Shown here: piece by piece, positions 7,758 through 16,738 of the stretch
Numbering within the stretch: the stretch's first letter is position 1
Layout of the letters: every line of letters begins with the position of its first letter
Assembly: GCA_018240325.1 (NCBI GenBank)
Contig: JAFEFZ010000273.1
Span: forward strand, 1-45,665
Source of the DNA: Pseudomonadota bacterium
Lineage (GTDB): Bacteria > Pseudomonadota > Gammaproteobacteria > Burkholderiales > Burkholderiaceae_C
DNA: 45,665 bases
Direction: 5' to 3'
The notes under the pieces: model-generated
Databases searched by the model: none
What the model was told of the DNA's origin: nothing
The model's input: only the letters and a program-made list of their open reading frames with translations
Translations under genes and position numbers: made by a program

Positions 7758-8229
7758 CGGCAGCCGCCGCGCTGCCGGCCGGCCGCGCCGCCGCGGCGGC
7801 GGCTTCACGCTGATCGAGCTGATGGTGGTGGTGGTGCTGGTGGCGATCGGCGCCGGGGTGGTGACGCTGGCGCTGCGCGATCCGGCGCAGATGCGCCTCG
7901 AGCGCGAGGCAGCGCGGCTGGCGGCGCTGCTCGAATCCGCGCGCGCGCAGTCGCGCGCCAGCGGCATCGCGGTGCGCTGGGTGCTGCTGCCGCCCGGCAG
8001 CGACGGCGACTTCCGCTTCGTCGGCATCGCCGACCCCGCGGCACTGCCGCGCCGTTGGCTGGATCCGCAGGTTCGGGCAGAGCTGCCCGGCGCGCGGGCC
8101 GTCAGCCTCGGGCCGGAGCCGCTGATCGGCGCGCAGCGCATCGTGCTGCACCTGGGCGGCCAGCAGCTCGAGTTGCGCACCGACGGCCTCGGGCCCTTCG
8201 AGGCCGCCGGCGCCGAGGCGGCCCGATGA
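7720..8229 (+). CDS. gspH: Type II secretion minor pseudopilin GspH
   Basis: 169 residues from a GTG start at 7720. Minor pseudopilin of the GspH/FimT type. The prepilin site is RRRGGG|FTLIELMVVVVLVAIG (cut after Gly28), unusually far from the N-terminus because of a basic 28-residue leader. The body has the FimT-like ARLAALLESARAQSRASGIAVRW. Overlap of 38 bp with gspG and a 4-bp ATGA overlap with gspI indicate translational coupling. A start inside the overlap is needed because no other start codon precedes the cleavage site in this frame. Confidence 0.9.
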   Translation: MRVATPTSAPGSSGSRRAAGRPRRRGGGFTLIELMVVVVLVAIGAGVVTLALRDPAQMRLEREAARLAALLESARAQSRASGIAVRWVLLPPGSDGDFRFVGIADPAALPRRWLDPQVRAELPGARAVSLGPEPLIGAQRIVLHLGGQQLELRTDGLGPFEAAGAEAAR

Positions 8230-8588
8230 AGCGCCGCGCGCCGGGCTTCACGCTGGTCGAGGTGCTGGTCGCGGTGGCGATCGTCGCGGTCGCGCTCGGC
8301 GCCGGGCTGCGCGCGTCGGGCGTGCTGGTGGACAACGCGCAGCGGCTGGCCGACGTGACCGCCGCGCAGTGGTGCGCCGAGAACCAGCTGGCCGCGCTCA
8401 AGCTGGCGCAGCAGTACCCGGCCATCGGCGAGACCGGGTTCGAGTGCACGCAGCTCGGCGGCCAGTACACCGGGCGGCTGCAGGCCACCACCACCCAGTA
8501 CCCCGACTTGCGGCTGGTGGAAGCCGTGGTCAGCGACGCGGGCGGGCGGCAGCTGGTGCGCCTGTCGACGCTGCTGTACCGGCCCTGA
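8226..8588 (+). CDS. gspI: Type II secretion minor pseudopilin GspI
   Basis: 120 residues. The pseudopilus tip is built from GspH, I, J and K, and GspI is the subunit that nucleates the I-J-K complex. Very short leader with cleavage RRAPG|FTLVEVLVAVAIVAVAL (after Gly7). WCAENQLAALKLAQQYPAIGETGFECTQLGGQY is the GspI core, with the two cysteines that can form a disulphide. Start ATG overlaps the gspH stop by ATGA. Confidence 0.93.
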   Translation: MKRRAPGFTLVEVLVAVAIVAVALGAGLRASGVLVDNAQRLADVTAAQWCAENQLAALKLAQQYPAIGETGFECTQLGGQYTGRLQATTTQYPDLRLVEAVVSDAGGRQLVRLSTLLYRP

Positions 8589-8611
8589 AAGCCTTGGAGC
8601 CGCCGCCGGCC

Positions 8612-9208
8612 ATGCGCAAGGGCTTCACGCTGGTCGAGGTGCTGGTGGCGCTGGCGATCATGGCCGTGCTGGCCGCGCTCGCCTGGCGGGGCCTGGACGG
8701 CATGATCCGCGCGCGCGACGGCAGCCAGGCACAGCTCGAGCGCACGCTGCGGCTGGCCACCGTGATTGCGCAGTGGGACCAGGATCTGCAGGCGCTGCAG
8801 GAGACGGGCGTGGTGCCGGCGCTGAGCTTCGACGGCGCCACGCTGCGCCTGACCCGCAGCGGCGGCGACGGCATGCAGCTGGTGGCCTGGTCGCTGCAGG
8901 GCGGGCGCTGGCAGCGCTGGGCGTCGCCGGCGGCCACCCGGGTCGGTGCGCTGCAGGACAACTGGCTGCGCAGCCTGCAGCTGCTGGGCAACGAACCCGG
9001 GCAGCTGCGCCTGCTCGACGATGTCGATCAGCTGCAGCTGTACTTCTACCGCGGCAACGGCTGGAGCAACGCGCAGTCCAGCGGCGATGTCGCCGAAAGC
9101 GGCGGCCGGGCGCCGGCCGAGGCGCTGCCCACGGGCGTGCGGCTGGTGCTGACGATCGCCGGCCGCACGCTCACCCGCGACCTGCTGCTGGCGGCACGCA
9201 CGCCATGA
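8612..9208 (+). CDS. gspJ: Type II secretion minor pseudopilin GspJ
   Basis: 198 residues. Cleavage RKG|FTLVEVLVALAIMAVLAALAWRGLDGM after Gly4, the typical GspJ start. The core shows LERTLRLATVIAQWDQDLQAL and the strand-rich C-terminus ending in AGRTLTRDLLLAARTP. The ATG at 8612 lies 23 bp after gspI. An in-frame TTG at 8594 is possible but would add six residues before an already adequate leader. Overlaps gspK by ATGA. Confidence 0.92.
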   Translation: MRKGFTLVEVLVALAIMAVLAALAWRGLDGMIRARDGSQAQLERTLRLATVIAQWDQDLQALQETGVVPALSFDGATLRLTRSGGDGMQLVAWSLQGGRWQRWASPAATRVGALQDNWLRSLQLLGNEPGQLRLLDDVDQLQLYFYRGNGWSNAQSSGDVAESGGRAPAEALPTGVRLVLTIAGRTLTRDLLLAARTP

Positions 9209-10230
9209 AGGCAGTGGCCCGGCGCCGCCCGCTGTGCCTGCGGCGCGCTGCGCGCGGGGCCGCATTGCTGCTGGCGATGGTCATCCTCACGCTGGTGGCG
9301 ACGCTGTCGGCAGCGATGGTGTGGCAGCAGGCGCGCGGCATCGCCGTCGAAGACGCGCAGCGCAGCCGCGCGCAGGCGGCCTGGATCCTCGCCGGCGCGC
9401 TCGAGTTCGGCCGGGTGATCCTGCGGCTGGACGCGCGCACGCCGGGCGTCGATCACCTCGGCGAACCCTGGGCGACGCAGCTGCAGGAGTCGTCGCTGGC
9501 GAGCCTGCTCGCGGTGGACCGCCGCAACACGGCCGAAGGCGGCCCCGAGGCCTACCTGCTCGGCTCGATCCGCGACGCACAGGCGCGCTACAACCTGCGC
9601 AACCTGGTGGACAACCAGCGCCGGCTGCTGCCCGCCGAGGTGGCGGTGCTGACGCGGCTGTGCGCGACCGCGGGCGTGCCGTCGGGCACGGCATGGGCGA
9701 TCGCCCAGGGCCTGCAGGCGGCGTGGGCGGCGCAGGGCGGCCAGGGCGGCCAGGGCGGCCAGGGCGGCCAGGGCGGCCAGGGCGGCCAGGGTGTCGATAT
9801 GCAGGATGCGCCGCTGGCGCCGCGCTCGGTGGCGCAACTGGCGTGGCTGGGGATCGAGCCTGCCGCCGCGGCCGCGCTGCAGCCCTACGTCGACCTGCTG
9901 CCCGAGGCGACGCCGCTGAACCTGAACACGGCTTCGACCGAGGTGCTGGCCGGCGTGTTTGCAGGGCTCGACGCCGGCAGCGCGCAGCGCATCGTGCAGG
10001 CGCGCCAGGCCAAGCCCTTCCGCTCGATCGACGAAGCCCGCACTTACATCACGGGTGACGGCGAGCTCGACGCGCGCCGAGCATCGGTCGGGTCGCGCTA
10101 TTTCGAGCTGTCGGGGCGGCTGCGGGTCGAGGACCGGCAGATCGAGGAACGGGTGCTGGTCGTGCGCCAGGGCCGCGACGTCCGCCCGCTGTGGCGCGAG
10201 CGGCACAGCATTGCGGCGGATGCCCGCTGA
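9205..10230 (+). CDS. gspK: Type II secretion minor pseudopilin GspK
   Basis: 341 residues. Large pseudopilin that caps the pseudopilus tip. The prepilin cut is RRAARG|AALLLAMVILTLVATLSA (after Gly18); as is normal for GspK there is no Glu at mature position 5. SIRDAQARYNLRNLV is the conserved strand that binds calcium in homologues. The C-terminal helical domain has PLNLNTASTEVLAGVFAGL, a helix-hairpin-helix-like repeat typical of GspK. A (Gln-Gly-Gly) repeat at about 177-197 interrupts the alpha domain. gspL follows after a 133-bp gap, the longest in this operon apart from the element between gspE and gspF. Confidence 0.93.
   Translation: MKAVARRRPLCLRRAARGAALLLAMVILTLVATLSAAMVWQQARGIAVEDAQRSRAQAAWILAGALEFGRVILRLDARTPGVDHLGEPWATQLQESSLASLLAVDRRNTAEGGPEAYLLGSIRDAQARYNLRNLVDNQRRLLPAEVAVLTRLCATAGVPSGTAWAIAQGLQAAWAAQGGQGGQGGQGGQGGQGGQGVDMQDAPLAPRSVAQLAWLGIEPAAAAALQPYVDLLPEATPLNLNTASTEVLAGVFAGLDAGSAQRIVQARQAKPFRSIDEARTYITGDGELDARRASVGSRYFELSGRLRVEDRQIEERVLVVRQGRDVRPLWRERHSIAADAR
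9733..9795 (+). repeat. 9-bp tandem repeat inside gspK
   Basis: CAGGGCGGC is repeated six times without change (9733-9786), followed by one degenerate copy CAGGGTGTC (9787-9795). It is in frame and encodes Gln-Gly-Gly units. A change in copy number would keep the reading frame and only alter a linker. Confidence 0.95.
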
Positions 10231-10303
10231 GCAGCGGCGCCGCCGCCGCACCGAGGCCGGCCGCCGATGCTGCGATCTGGCTCGAGATCAGCGGGCTAAG
10301 CCC

Positions 10304-10334
10304 TTGATTTGACGGCCGCAGGAATTGCTATAAA
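10304..10334 (+). promoter_or_regulatory. Possible internal promoter before gspL
   Basis: In the 133-bp gap between gspK and gspL there is TATAAA (10329-10334) preceded by TG-C, an extended -10. TTGATT (10304-10309) is 19 bases upstream and TTGACG (10309-10314) 14 bases upstream; neither spacing is ideal. This AT-richer patch stands out in an otherwise GC-rich operon. A secondary promoter for gspLMNDEF is the likely meaning. Confidence 0.4.
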
Positions 10335-10363
10335 CCGGACCCAGCGAAACCCGCCCCCCGACC

Positions 10364-11617
10364 ATGCCGGTGCTTGTCATCCTCGTCCCCGCGCGCGCGC
10401 GCCTGAGCGCACGCGCGCTCGACGGCGCCGCGGGCAAGGGCGAGGGCGAAGGCGACGACACCTTCGCCTACGTGCTCAGCCCCGACGGCCTGCAGGTCGG
10501 CAGCCAGGGCCGGGCCCGGCCCGAGCTGCTGCCCCGGGCCGACAGCGTGGTCGCGGTACTGGCCGACGCCGACGTGGGCTGGCAGCGCGTCACCGTGCCG
10601 CGGGCGCCGGCATCGCGCCTGCGCGCGGCGCTGGGCGGCATGCTGGAGGAGCGGCTGCTCGACGACGACGCGGCGCTGCACCTGGCGCTCGCGCCGGGCG
10701 CGGCCGCCGGTGCCGAGGCCTGGGTCGCGGTGGTGCACCGCGGCTGGCTGCGCGCGACGATCGAGCGCATCGAGCGCGGCGGCCGCATCGTCGACCGCGT
10801 GCTGCCGCCCGCCTGGCCCGGCGACGCGCCGCAGGGCCATTTCCAAGCGGCCACGGCGGCGCCCGCCGGCACGGCCGACCTGATGCTCAGCTGCGCCGAC
10901 GCGCAAGGGCTGGCGCTGCTGCGGCTGCAGGGCTCGCTCGCGCGCGCCTGGCTCGCCCGGATGCAGGCGCAGCCCACCCGCTGGACCGCCACCCCCGAAG
11001 TGGCGGCGCCGGCCGAGCGCTGGCTCGGCAGCGGCGTCACCGTGCTCACCGACGCCGAGCGCGCGCTGCAGGCGGCGCGCTCGCTGTGGAACCTGCGCCA
11101 GTTCGAGCTGGCGCCGCGCCACCGCGGCGCGCGCGCGCTGCGCGACGCCTGGCACCGGCTGCGCAGCCCGGCCTGGCGGCCGGCGCGGATCGGGCTGGCC
11201 GCGCTGCTGGTGCTGCAACTCGCCGGGCTCAACGCCTGGGCCTGGCAGCAGCGCCAGGCGGTCGCCGCGCGCCAGCAGCAGCAGGCGGCGCTGCTGCGCA
11301 GCACCTTCCCCGCGGTGCGCGCGGTGCTCGATGCGCCGCTGCAGATGCGGCGCGAGACCGAGGCGCTGCGCGCCGCTGCCGGCCGCGCCGGCGCCGAAGA
11401 CCTCGAGGCGCTGCTCGGCGCCGCAGCCGCCGCCTGGCCCGACGGGCAGGAGCCGCTCCAGGCGCTGCGCTTCGAGCCCGGCCGGCTGAGCCTGCGCGCA
11501 CCGGGCTGGACCGACGCCCAGACGCAACAGTTCCGCGAGCGGCTGCGCGCCGCCGGCTACGCCGTCGACAGCGCCGAAGGCGGGCTGACGCTGAGCCGCG
11601 CGGAAAGGCCCGCGTGA
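10364..11617 (+). CDS. gspL: Type II secretion protein GspL
   Basis: 417 residues. Bitopic inner-membrane protein that holds the ATPase GspE at the membrane and pairs with GspM. The cytoplasmic actin-like domain fills roughly 1-260 (start MPVLVILVPARARL, then LSPDGLQVGSQGRARPELLPRA). A membrane segment follows at about 276-294 (IGLAALLVLQLAGLNAWAW), then a periplasmic ferredoxin-like domain to the end. Stop overlaps the gspM start as GTGA. Start ATG at 10364 fits the family N-terminus. Confidence 0.9.
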   Translation: MPVLVILVPARARLSARALDGAAGKGEGEGDDTFAYVLSPDGLQVGSQGRARPELLPRADSVVAVLADADVGWQRVTVPRAPASRLRAALGGMLEERLLDDDAALHLALAPGAAAGAEAWVAVVHRGWLRATIERIERGGRIVDRVLPPAWPGDAPQGHFQAATAAPAGTADLMLSCADAQGLALLRLQGSLARAWLARMQAQPTRWTATPEVAAPAERWLGSGVTVLTDAERALQAARSLWNLRQFELAPRHRGARALRDAWHRLRSPAWRPARIGLAALLVLQLAGLNAWAWQQRQAVAARQQQQAALLRSTFPAVRAVLDAPLQMRRETEALRAAAGRAGAEDLEALLGAAAAAWPDGQEPLQALRFEPGRLSLRAPGWTDAQTQQFRERLRAAGYAVDSAEGGLTLSRAERPA

Positions 11618-12132
11618 GCGGCAACGCCACGGCCGCCGCAACCGGCCCCGTCGGCGCGCGGCTCGCGCCGTGGCGCGCGCGCTGGCACGCGCTGGGCCTG
11701 CGCGAGCGCCGGCTGGTGCTGCTGGCCGCCGCGGTGCTCGGCACCTATCTGGTGTGGTTGCTGGCCTGGCAGCCGGCGTGGCACACGGCGCGCACCGCCC
11801 CGGCGCAGATCGCCGCCCTGGATGCGCAGCTGCAGCAGATGCAGGCGCTGGCCGCCGAGGCCGCCGAGCTGCGCGCCGCGCCGGTGCTCGGCCCGGAGCA
11901 GGCCGCCCAGGCGCTGCGCACGGCCGCCGACCGCCTCGGCGCGCAAGGCCGGCTGCAGCTGCAGGGCGAGCGCGCGGTGCTGACCCTGAACGGCGCCAGC
12001 CCCGCGCAGTTGCGCGACTGGCTCGTGCAGGCCCGCACCGGCGCGCGCGCGCGGCCGGTGCAGGCGCAGCTGACGCGCAACGCCCAGGGCTACAGCGGCA
12101 CGATCGTGCTCGCGCTGGGGGCGGCGCCGTGA
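11614..12132 (+). CDS. gspM: Type II secretion protein GspM
   Basis: 172 residues from a GTG start that overlaps gspL. Inner-membrane partner of GspL. A cytoplasmic N-terminus (WRARWHALGLRERRLVLLAA) is followed by a membrane helix at about 34-52, a coiled-coil-like segment (AQIAALDAQLQQMQALAAEAAELRA) and a periplasmic ferredoxin-like domain. LRERRLVLLAAAVL is a typical GspM entry into the membrane. GTGA overlap with gspN. Confidence 0.88.
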   Translation: MSGNATAAATGPVGARLAPWRARWHALGLRERRLVLLAAAVLGTYLVWLLAWQPAWHTARTAPAQIAALDAQLQQMQALAAEAAELRAAPVLGPEQAAQALRTAADRLGAQGRLQLQGERAVLTLNGASPAQLRDWLVQARTGARARPVQAQLTRNAQGYSGTIVLALGAAP

Positions 12133-12989
12133 ACGCTGCCCGGCAGCGCCCGCCCGGCAGCGCGTTCGGCGATCCGACGCTGGCCGAACGCGCGTGGGAC
12201 CGCACGCGCAAGGCGGTGCGGCGCTGGAGCCTCGCCGGCGCCGCCTGCGGCCTGCTGGCCGGCCTGCTCGCGTTCGCACCGGCCGCATGGCTGGCCGACG
12301 AGATCGGCCGGCGCAGCGACGGCCGGCTGCTGCTGGCCGATGCGCGCGGCACCGTCTGGAGCGGCAGCGCGGTGCCGGTGCTCGCCGGCGGCGCCGACAG
12401 CCGCAGCGCCGCCGTCCTGCCCGGCCGGCTGTCGTGGTCGATCGGCCTGCGCGCCGGCGCGCTCGAGATGCGGCTGGCGCAGCCCTGCTGCATCGACGAC
12501 ACGCTGGTGATGTTGCTGCGCCCCGGCTTCGGCGGCCTGAGCGTCGAGTTGCCGCCCGGCGGCGGCGCGGTCGGCGAATGGCCGGCAGCGTGGCTGGCCG
12601 GGCTGGGGGCGCCCTGGAATTCGCTGCAGTTGTCCGGCGCGCTGCAGCTCGCCTCGCCGGGGCTGACGCTGCAGCTCGGCGCGGGCCGCTGGCGCCTGAA
12701 CGGGCAGGCCGAGCTGCGGCTGCGCGATGTCGCGTCGCCGCTGACGCCGGTCGGGCGCCTGGGCAGCTACAGCCTGCGCATCGAAGGCCGCGACGGCCAG
12801 CCGGCAACGCTGCGGCTGAGCACGCTCGACGGCGCGCTGCGGCTGCAAGGCGACGGCCAGTGGTCCGGCACGCATTTCCGCTTCCGCGGCGAAGCCCAGG
12901 CTGCGCCCGGCTTCGAGCCGGCACTCGACAATCTGCTGAATCTCATCGGGCGGCGCCAGGGCGCGCTGTCCGTCCTTGCGATCGGATGA
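12129..12989 (+). CDS. gspN: Type II secretion protein GspN
   Basis: 286 residues, GTG start. GspN is an accessory inner-membrane protein present in only some type II systems. It has one membrane segment at about 34-52 (LAGAACGLLAGLLAFAPAAWL) and a large periplasmic beta-rich part. ADARGTVWSGSAVPVLAGG and RLSWSIGLRAGALEMRL are the GspN landmarks. Two adjacent Cys (PCCIDD) resemble the conserved pair in betaproteobacterial GspN. It overlaps the gspD start by ATGA. Its role in secretion is not settled in the literature. Confidence 0.88.
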   Translation: MNAARQRPPGSAFGDPTLAERAWDRTRKAVRRWSLAGAACGLLAGLLAFAPAAWLADEIGRRSDGRLLLADARGTVWSGSAVPVLAGGADSRSAAVLPGRLSWSIGLRAGALEMRLAQPCCIDDTLVMLLRPGFGGLSVELPPGGGAVGEWPAAWLAGLGAPWNSLQLSGALQLASPGLTLQLGAGRWRLNGQAELRLRDVASPLTPVGRLGSYSLRIEGRDGQPATLRLSTLDGALRLQGDGQWSGTHFRFRGEAQAAPGFEPALDNLLNLIGRRQGALSVLAIG

Positions 12990-15301
12990 CCATGACCCAG
13001 CGCCGCCCCCTCACCGCAGCGGCCCTGCTCGCCGCCGGCCTGCTCGCCGCCGCCCCCGCGGCGGCCCAGGCCCCTGCGGCCCCCGCGGCGGCCCAGGCTC
13101 CTGCGGCCCCCGCGGCGGCCCAGGCCCCGGCGGCGCCCGCGCCGCAGCCGGGCGCAGGCGCCGCACCCCGGGCTGCCGGCCCGGGCGCCGCACGGCGCGG
13201 CACCGCGCCGGTGACGCTGAACTTCGTGAACGCCGAGGTCGACGCCGTCACGCGCGCGATGTCGTCGATGATCGAGCGGCCGATCACGCTCGACCCGCGG
13301 GTCAAGGGCGTGATGACGCTGTACAGCGAGCAGCCGATGCCGGTGCGCGAGGCCTACCTGAGCTACCTGTCGGCGCTGCGCGGGCTGGGCTTCGCGATGA
13401 TCGACGCCGGCGGCCTGCTCAAGGTGGTGCCCGAGGCCGAGGCCAAGCTCCAGACCGGCACCGTCACGGTGGGCGAACCCCGGCTGCGCGGCGACCAGAT
13501 CGTCACCCAGGTGTTCACGCTCAAGCACGAGAACCCGAACAGCCTGGTCGCGGTGTTGCGGCCCTTGATCAGCGCCAACAACACGATCAACGCCAGCCCG
13601 GGCAGCAACGCGCTGGTGATCACCGACTACGCCGACAACCTGCAGCGCATCGCCAAGATCATCGCCGCGCTCGACCAGCCGGCCGGCTCCGACGTCGAGG
13701 TGGTGCAGCTCAAGCATGCGGTGGCGGGCGACCTCGCGCCGATCGTGCAGCGCCTGGCCGACAGCGGCGGGCCCATGGTCGCCCAGCCGGGCGCGGCGGC
13801 GGCGGCCGGCGCCCTGGCGGTCATGGTCGATGCCCGCAGCAACTCGCTGATCCTGCGCGCCGGCAACCCGGCCAAGCTGGCCAACGCGCTGGCGGTGATC
13901 GACAAGCTCGACCGGCCGCCGCAAGGCGCGAATGCCGCCGGCAACATCTGGGTCGTGTACCTGCGCAACGCCGACGCCACCAAGCTCGCCGCGGTGCTGC
14001 GCGCGGCCTTCAGTGCACAGGCCGGCTCCGGCGGCACCGGCTCGGGCGCCGGCGGCACCGCTTCCGTCGGCGCGACGGCGGGTGCTTCGGCGTTGCCGGC
14101 CTTGGGCACGGCGACGGCCGGCACGGCCGGCGCGACCCCGGCGACCACGCCGGTCGCCGCATCGGCTGGCCCGTCCACCGGCGGCTTCATCCAGGCCGAC
14201 ACGGCGACCAACTCGCTGATCATCACCGCGCCCGAGCCGCTGTACCGCCAGTTGCGCAACGTGATCGACCAGCTCGACACGCGCCGCGCGCAGGTGTACA
14301 TCGAGACGCTGATCGTCAAGGTCGATGCCGAGAAGGCGGCCGACATCGGCATCCAGTGGCAGGCGGTGGGCGGCAACTCCAGCACCGGCCCGGTCTACGG
14401 TGGCGGCACCAACTACACCGGCCCCGGCAACATCGTCAACCTGACGACCGCGATCAACCAGGGCATGGCGGCGGTGGCGGGGCTGGCGGTGCCGCCGGGG
14501 CTGAACGTCGGCTACCTGTACAAGCTCGGCGAGTTCTGGAACATCGGCGCGCTCGCCCGCTTCCTCGAGACCAAGGCCGACGCCAACGTGCTGGCCACGC
14601 CCAACCTGGTGTCGCTGGACAACGAGGAGGCACGCATCATCGTCGGCCAGAACGTGCCCTTCGTCACCGGCTCGTACACGACCAACGCGTCGGGCGCGAA
14701 CAACCCGTTCCAGACGATCGAGCGCAAGGACGTCGGGCTGACGCTGCGCATCCGCCCGCAGATCGGCGAGAACGGCACGATCCGGCTGGTGCTGTACCAC
14801 GAGAACTCGTCGGTGGTGGCCTCGTCGCGCAACAGCCCGCAGGGCCTGATCACCGACAAGAGCGCGATCGAGACCACGGTGGTCGTCGACGACGGCCAGA
14901 TCATGGTGCTGGGCGGGCTGCTGAAAGACGAATACGGCGGCAACGTCAGCCAGGTGCCGGTGCTCGGCGACCTGCCGGTGCTCGGGCCGCTGTTCCGCTA
15001 CGACAACCGCACGCGCACCAAGAGCAACCTGCTGGTGTTCCTGCGGCCGATCGTGATCCGCGACCCGGAGCAGTCGAGCGCGCTGGCGCTGGACCGCTAC
15101 GAGATCATCCGCGCGCAGCAGGGCTACGTGCAGCCGCGCCAGAGCGCGATCAACCCGATCAACGACGCGCCGGTGGCGCAGCCGCCGCCGGTCGGGCCGG
15201 CGCCCGGGCAGCCGGCCCTGCAAGGGCCGGTGCCGCCGCCGCTGTACCTGCCGCAGCCGCGCACCGTGCCGGCGCCCGACAAGCCGGCCTCGAGCCCCTG
15301 A
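12986..15301 (+). CDS. gspD: Type II secretion secretin GspD
   Basis: 771 residues. Outer-membrane secretin that forms the export gate. A signal peptide ends near AAAPAAAQA, followed by an Ala/Pro linker made of three 9-residue repeats. The N0 domain starts about residue 75 (VTLNFVNAEVDAVTRAMSSM), then N1-N3 follow (VFTLKHENPNSLVAVLRPLI, VVQLKHAVAGDLAPIVQRLA, WVVYLRNADATKLAAVLRAAF). A Gly/Ser/Thr/Ala-rich insert of about 60 residues (342-401) splits N3. The secretin core ends with VPVLGDLPVLGPLFRY and NLLVFLRPIVIRD. A second ATG six bp downstream is an alternative start. gspE follows after 15 bp. Confidence 0.96.
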   Translation: MTMTQRRPLTAAALLAAGLLAAAPAAAQAPAAPAAAQAPAAPAAAQAPAAPAPQPGAGAAPRAAGPGAARRGTAPVTLNFVNAEVDAVTRAMSSMIERPITLDPRVKGVMTLYSEQPMPVREAYLSYLSALRGLGFAMIDAGGLLKVVPEAEAKLQTGTVTVGEPRLRGDQIVTQVFTLKHENPNSLVAVLRPLISANNTINASPGSNALVITDYADNLQRIAKIIAALDQPAGSDVEVVQLKHAVAGDLAPIVQRLADSGGPMVAQPGAAAAAGALAVMVDARSNSLILRAGNPAKLANALAVIDKLDRPPQGANAAGNIWVVYLRNADATKLAAVLRAAFSAQAGSGGTGSGAGGTASVGATAGASALPALGTATAGTAGATPATTPVAASAGPSTGGFIQADTATNSLIITAPEPLYRQLRNVIDQLDTRRAQVYIETLIVKVDAEKAADIGIQWQAVGGNSSTGPVYGGGTNYTGPGNIVNLTTAINQGMAAVAGLAVPPGLNVGYLYKLGEFWNIGALARFLETKADANVLATPNLVSLDNEEARIIVGQNVPFVTGSYTTNASGANNPFQTIERKDVGLTLRIRPQIGENGTIRLVLYHENSSVVASSRNSPQGLITDKSAIETTVVVDDGQIMVLGGLLKDEYGGNVSQVPVLGDLPVLGPLFRYDNRTRTKSNLLVFLRPIVIRDPEQSSALALDRYEIIRAQQGYVQPRQSAINPINDAPVAQPPPVGPAPGQPALQGPVPPPLYLPQPRTVPAPDKPASSP
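13061..13141 (+). repeat. 27-bp tandem repeat inside gspD
   Basis: Three consecutive 27-bp units (13061-13087, 13088-13114, 13115-13141), differing at a few bases, encode AAQAPAAPA three times, just behind the signal peptide. In frame; it lengthens the flexible linker before the N0 domain. Confidence 0.93.
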
Positions 15302-15316
15302 GCCGCCCCGATCCCG

Positions 15317-16738
15317 ATGGCCGGCCGCCACCCGTTGCCTTACGCCTTCGCCAAGGCGCACACGCTGCTGCTCGAGGACGACGGCGCGCAGCTGGTGCTG
15401 TGGGCCGCCGACGCGACCCCGCCCGGCGCGCTGACCGAGGTCACGCGGCTGTGGGCGGTGGAGCGCTTCGAGCACGAGGATGCCGCCGTGCTCGCGCAGC
15501 GCATCGCCGCCGCCTATGCCGGTGCCGAGTCGAGCGCCGCGGTGGTGATCGGCGAGGTCGAGAGCGCGGTCGACCTGAGCCGGCTGATGCAGGACCTGCC
15601 GGCGGTCGAAGACCTGCTCGAAGCCAGCAACGACGCGCCGATCATCCGCATGCTCAACGCGCTGCTGACCCAGGCGGTCAAGGACGGCGCCAGCGACATC
15701 CACATCGAGCCCTACGAGCGCGCCAGCGCGGTGCGCTTTCGCGTCGACGGCGCGCTGCGCGAGGTGGTGCAGCCCAACCGCGCGCTGCACGCGGCGCTGA
15801 TCAGCCGGCTGAAGATCATGGCCGAGCTGGACATCTCCGAAAAGCGCCTGCCGCAGGACGGCCGCATCTCGCTGCGCATCGGCGGCCGCGCGATCGACGT
15901 GCGCGTGTCCACGCTGCCCAGCGCGCACGGCGAGCGCGCGGTGCTGCGCCTGCTCGACAAGAGCGAGAGCCGCTTCTCGCTCGAGAGCCTGGGCATGAGC
16001 GGCCAGGTGCTCGCCGGCTTCAGGCACCTGGTCGCGCAGCCGCACGGCATCGTGCTGGTCACCGGCCCGACCGGATCGGGCAAGACGACCACGCTGTACG
16101 CGGCGCTGCAGACGCTGGACACCGGGTCGATCAACGTGCTGACCGTCGAGGACCCGGTCGAGTACGAGCTGCCGGGCATCGGCCAGACCCAGGTCAACCC
16201 GCGCATCGACCTGACGTTCGCGAAGGCGCTGCGCGCGATCCTGCGCCAGGATCCGGACGTGGTGATGATCGGCGAGATCCGCGACCACGAGACCGCGTCG
16301 ATCGCGATCCAGGCCTCGCTCACCGGCCACCTGGTGCTGGCCACGCTGCACACCAACGACGCGCCCAGCGCGGTGACAAGGCTGATCGACATGGGCGTGG
16401 AGCCCTTCCTGCTCAGCAGCAGCCTGCTGGGCGTGCTCGCGCAGCGGCTGGTGCGCAAGCTGTGCGCGCACTGCAGCCGCGCCGACGAACACGGCCGCCG
16501 GCACCCGGTGGGTTGCGCGCACTGCTCGGGCACCGGCTACAAGGGCCGCACCGGCGTGTACGAGCTGATGGCGGCCGACGACGCGATCCGCGCGCTGATC
16601 CACAACCGCGCGGCCGAAAGCCAGATCGCCGCTGCCGCCGCGGCCGCCGGCTACGCGCCGATGCGCGACGACGGCCGGCGGCTGATCGACGCGGGCATCA
16701 CCTCGGCCGAGGAAGTGCTCAGCGTCACGAGGGACTGA
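15317..16738 (+). CDS. gspE: Type II secretion ATPase GspE
   Basis: 473 residues. Cytoplasmic hexameric ATPase that drives pseudopilus assembly. N-terminal domain to about 100, then the N2 domain ([18 protein letters not shown], 117-134). Walker A is GPTGSGKT (250-257), the Asp box follows ([19 protein letters not shown], 277-295), the Walker B region is [12 protein letters not shown] (312-323) and the His box is [16 protein letters not shown] zinc-binding tetracysteine CAHC-x13-CAHC (383-403) has a shorter linker than most GspE proteins, which have around 30 residues. The stop codon TGA is one copy of the duplication flanking the palindromic element that follows. Confidence 0.96.
   Translation: MAGRHPLPYAFAKAHTLLLEDDGAQLVLWAADATPPGALTEVTRLWAVERFEHEDAAVLAQRIAAAYAGAESSAAVVIGEVESAVDLSRLMQDLPAVEDLLEASNDAPIIRMLNALLTQAVKDGASDIHIEPYERASAVRFRVDGALREVVQPNRALHAALISRLKIMAELDISEKRLPQDGRISLRIGGRAIDVRVSTLPSAHGERAVLRLLDKSESRFSLESLGMSGQVLAGFRHLVAQPHGIVLVTGPTGSGKTTTLYAALQTLDTGSINVLTVEDPVEYELPGIGQTQVNPRIDLTFAKALRAILRQDPDVVMIGEIRDHETASIAIQASLTGHLVLATLHTNDAPSAVTRLIDMGVEPFLLSSSLLGVLAQRLVRKLCAHCSRADEHGRRHPVGCAHCSGTGYKGRTGVYELMAADDAIRALIHNRAAESQIAAAAAAAGYAPMRDDGRRLIDAGITSAEEVLSVTRD

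Noticed and set aside
9733-9795. CRISPR-like short repeats
   Set aside because: The 9-bp units are directly adjacent, without spacers, and lie in frame inside gspK. The same holds for the 13-bp array at 43272-43336, which also lacks spacers.
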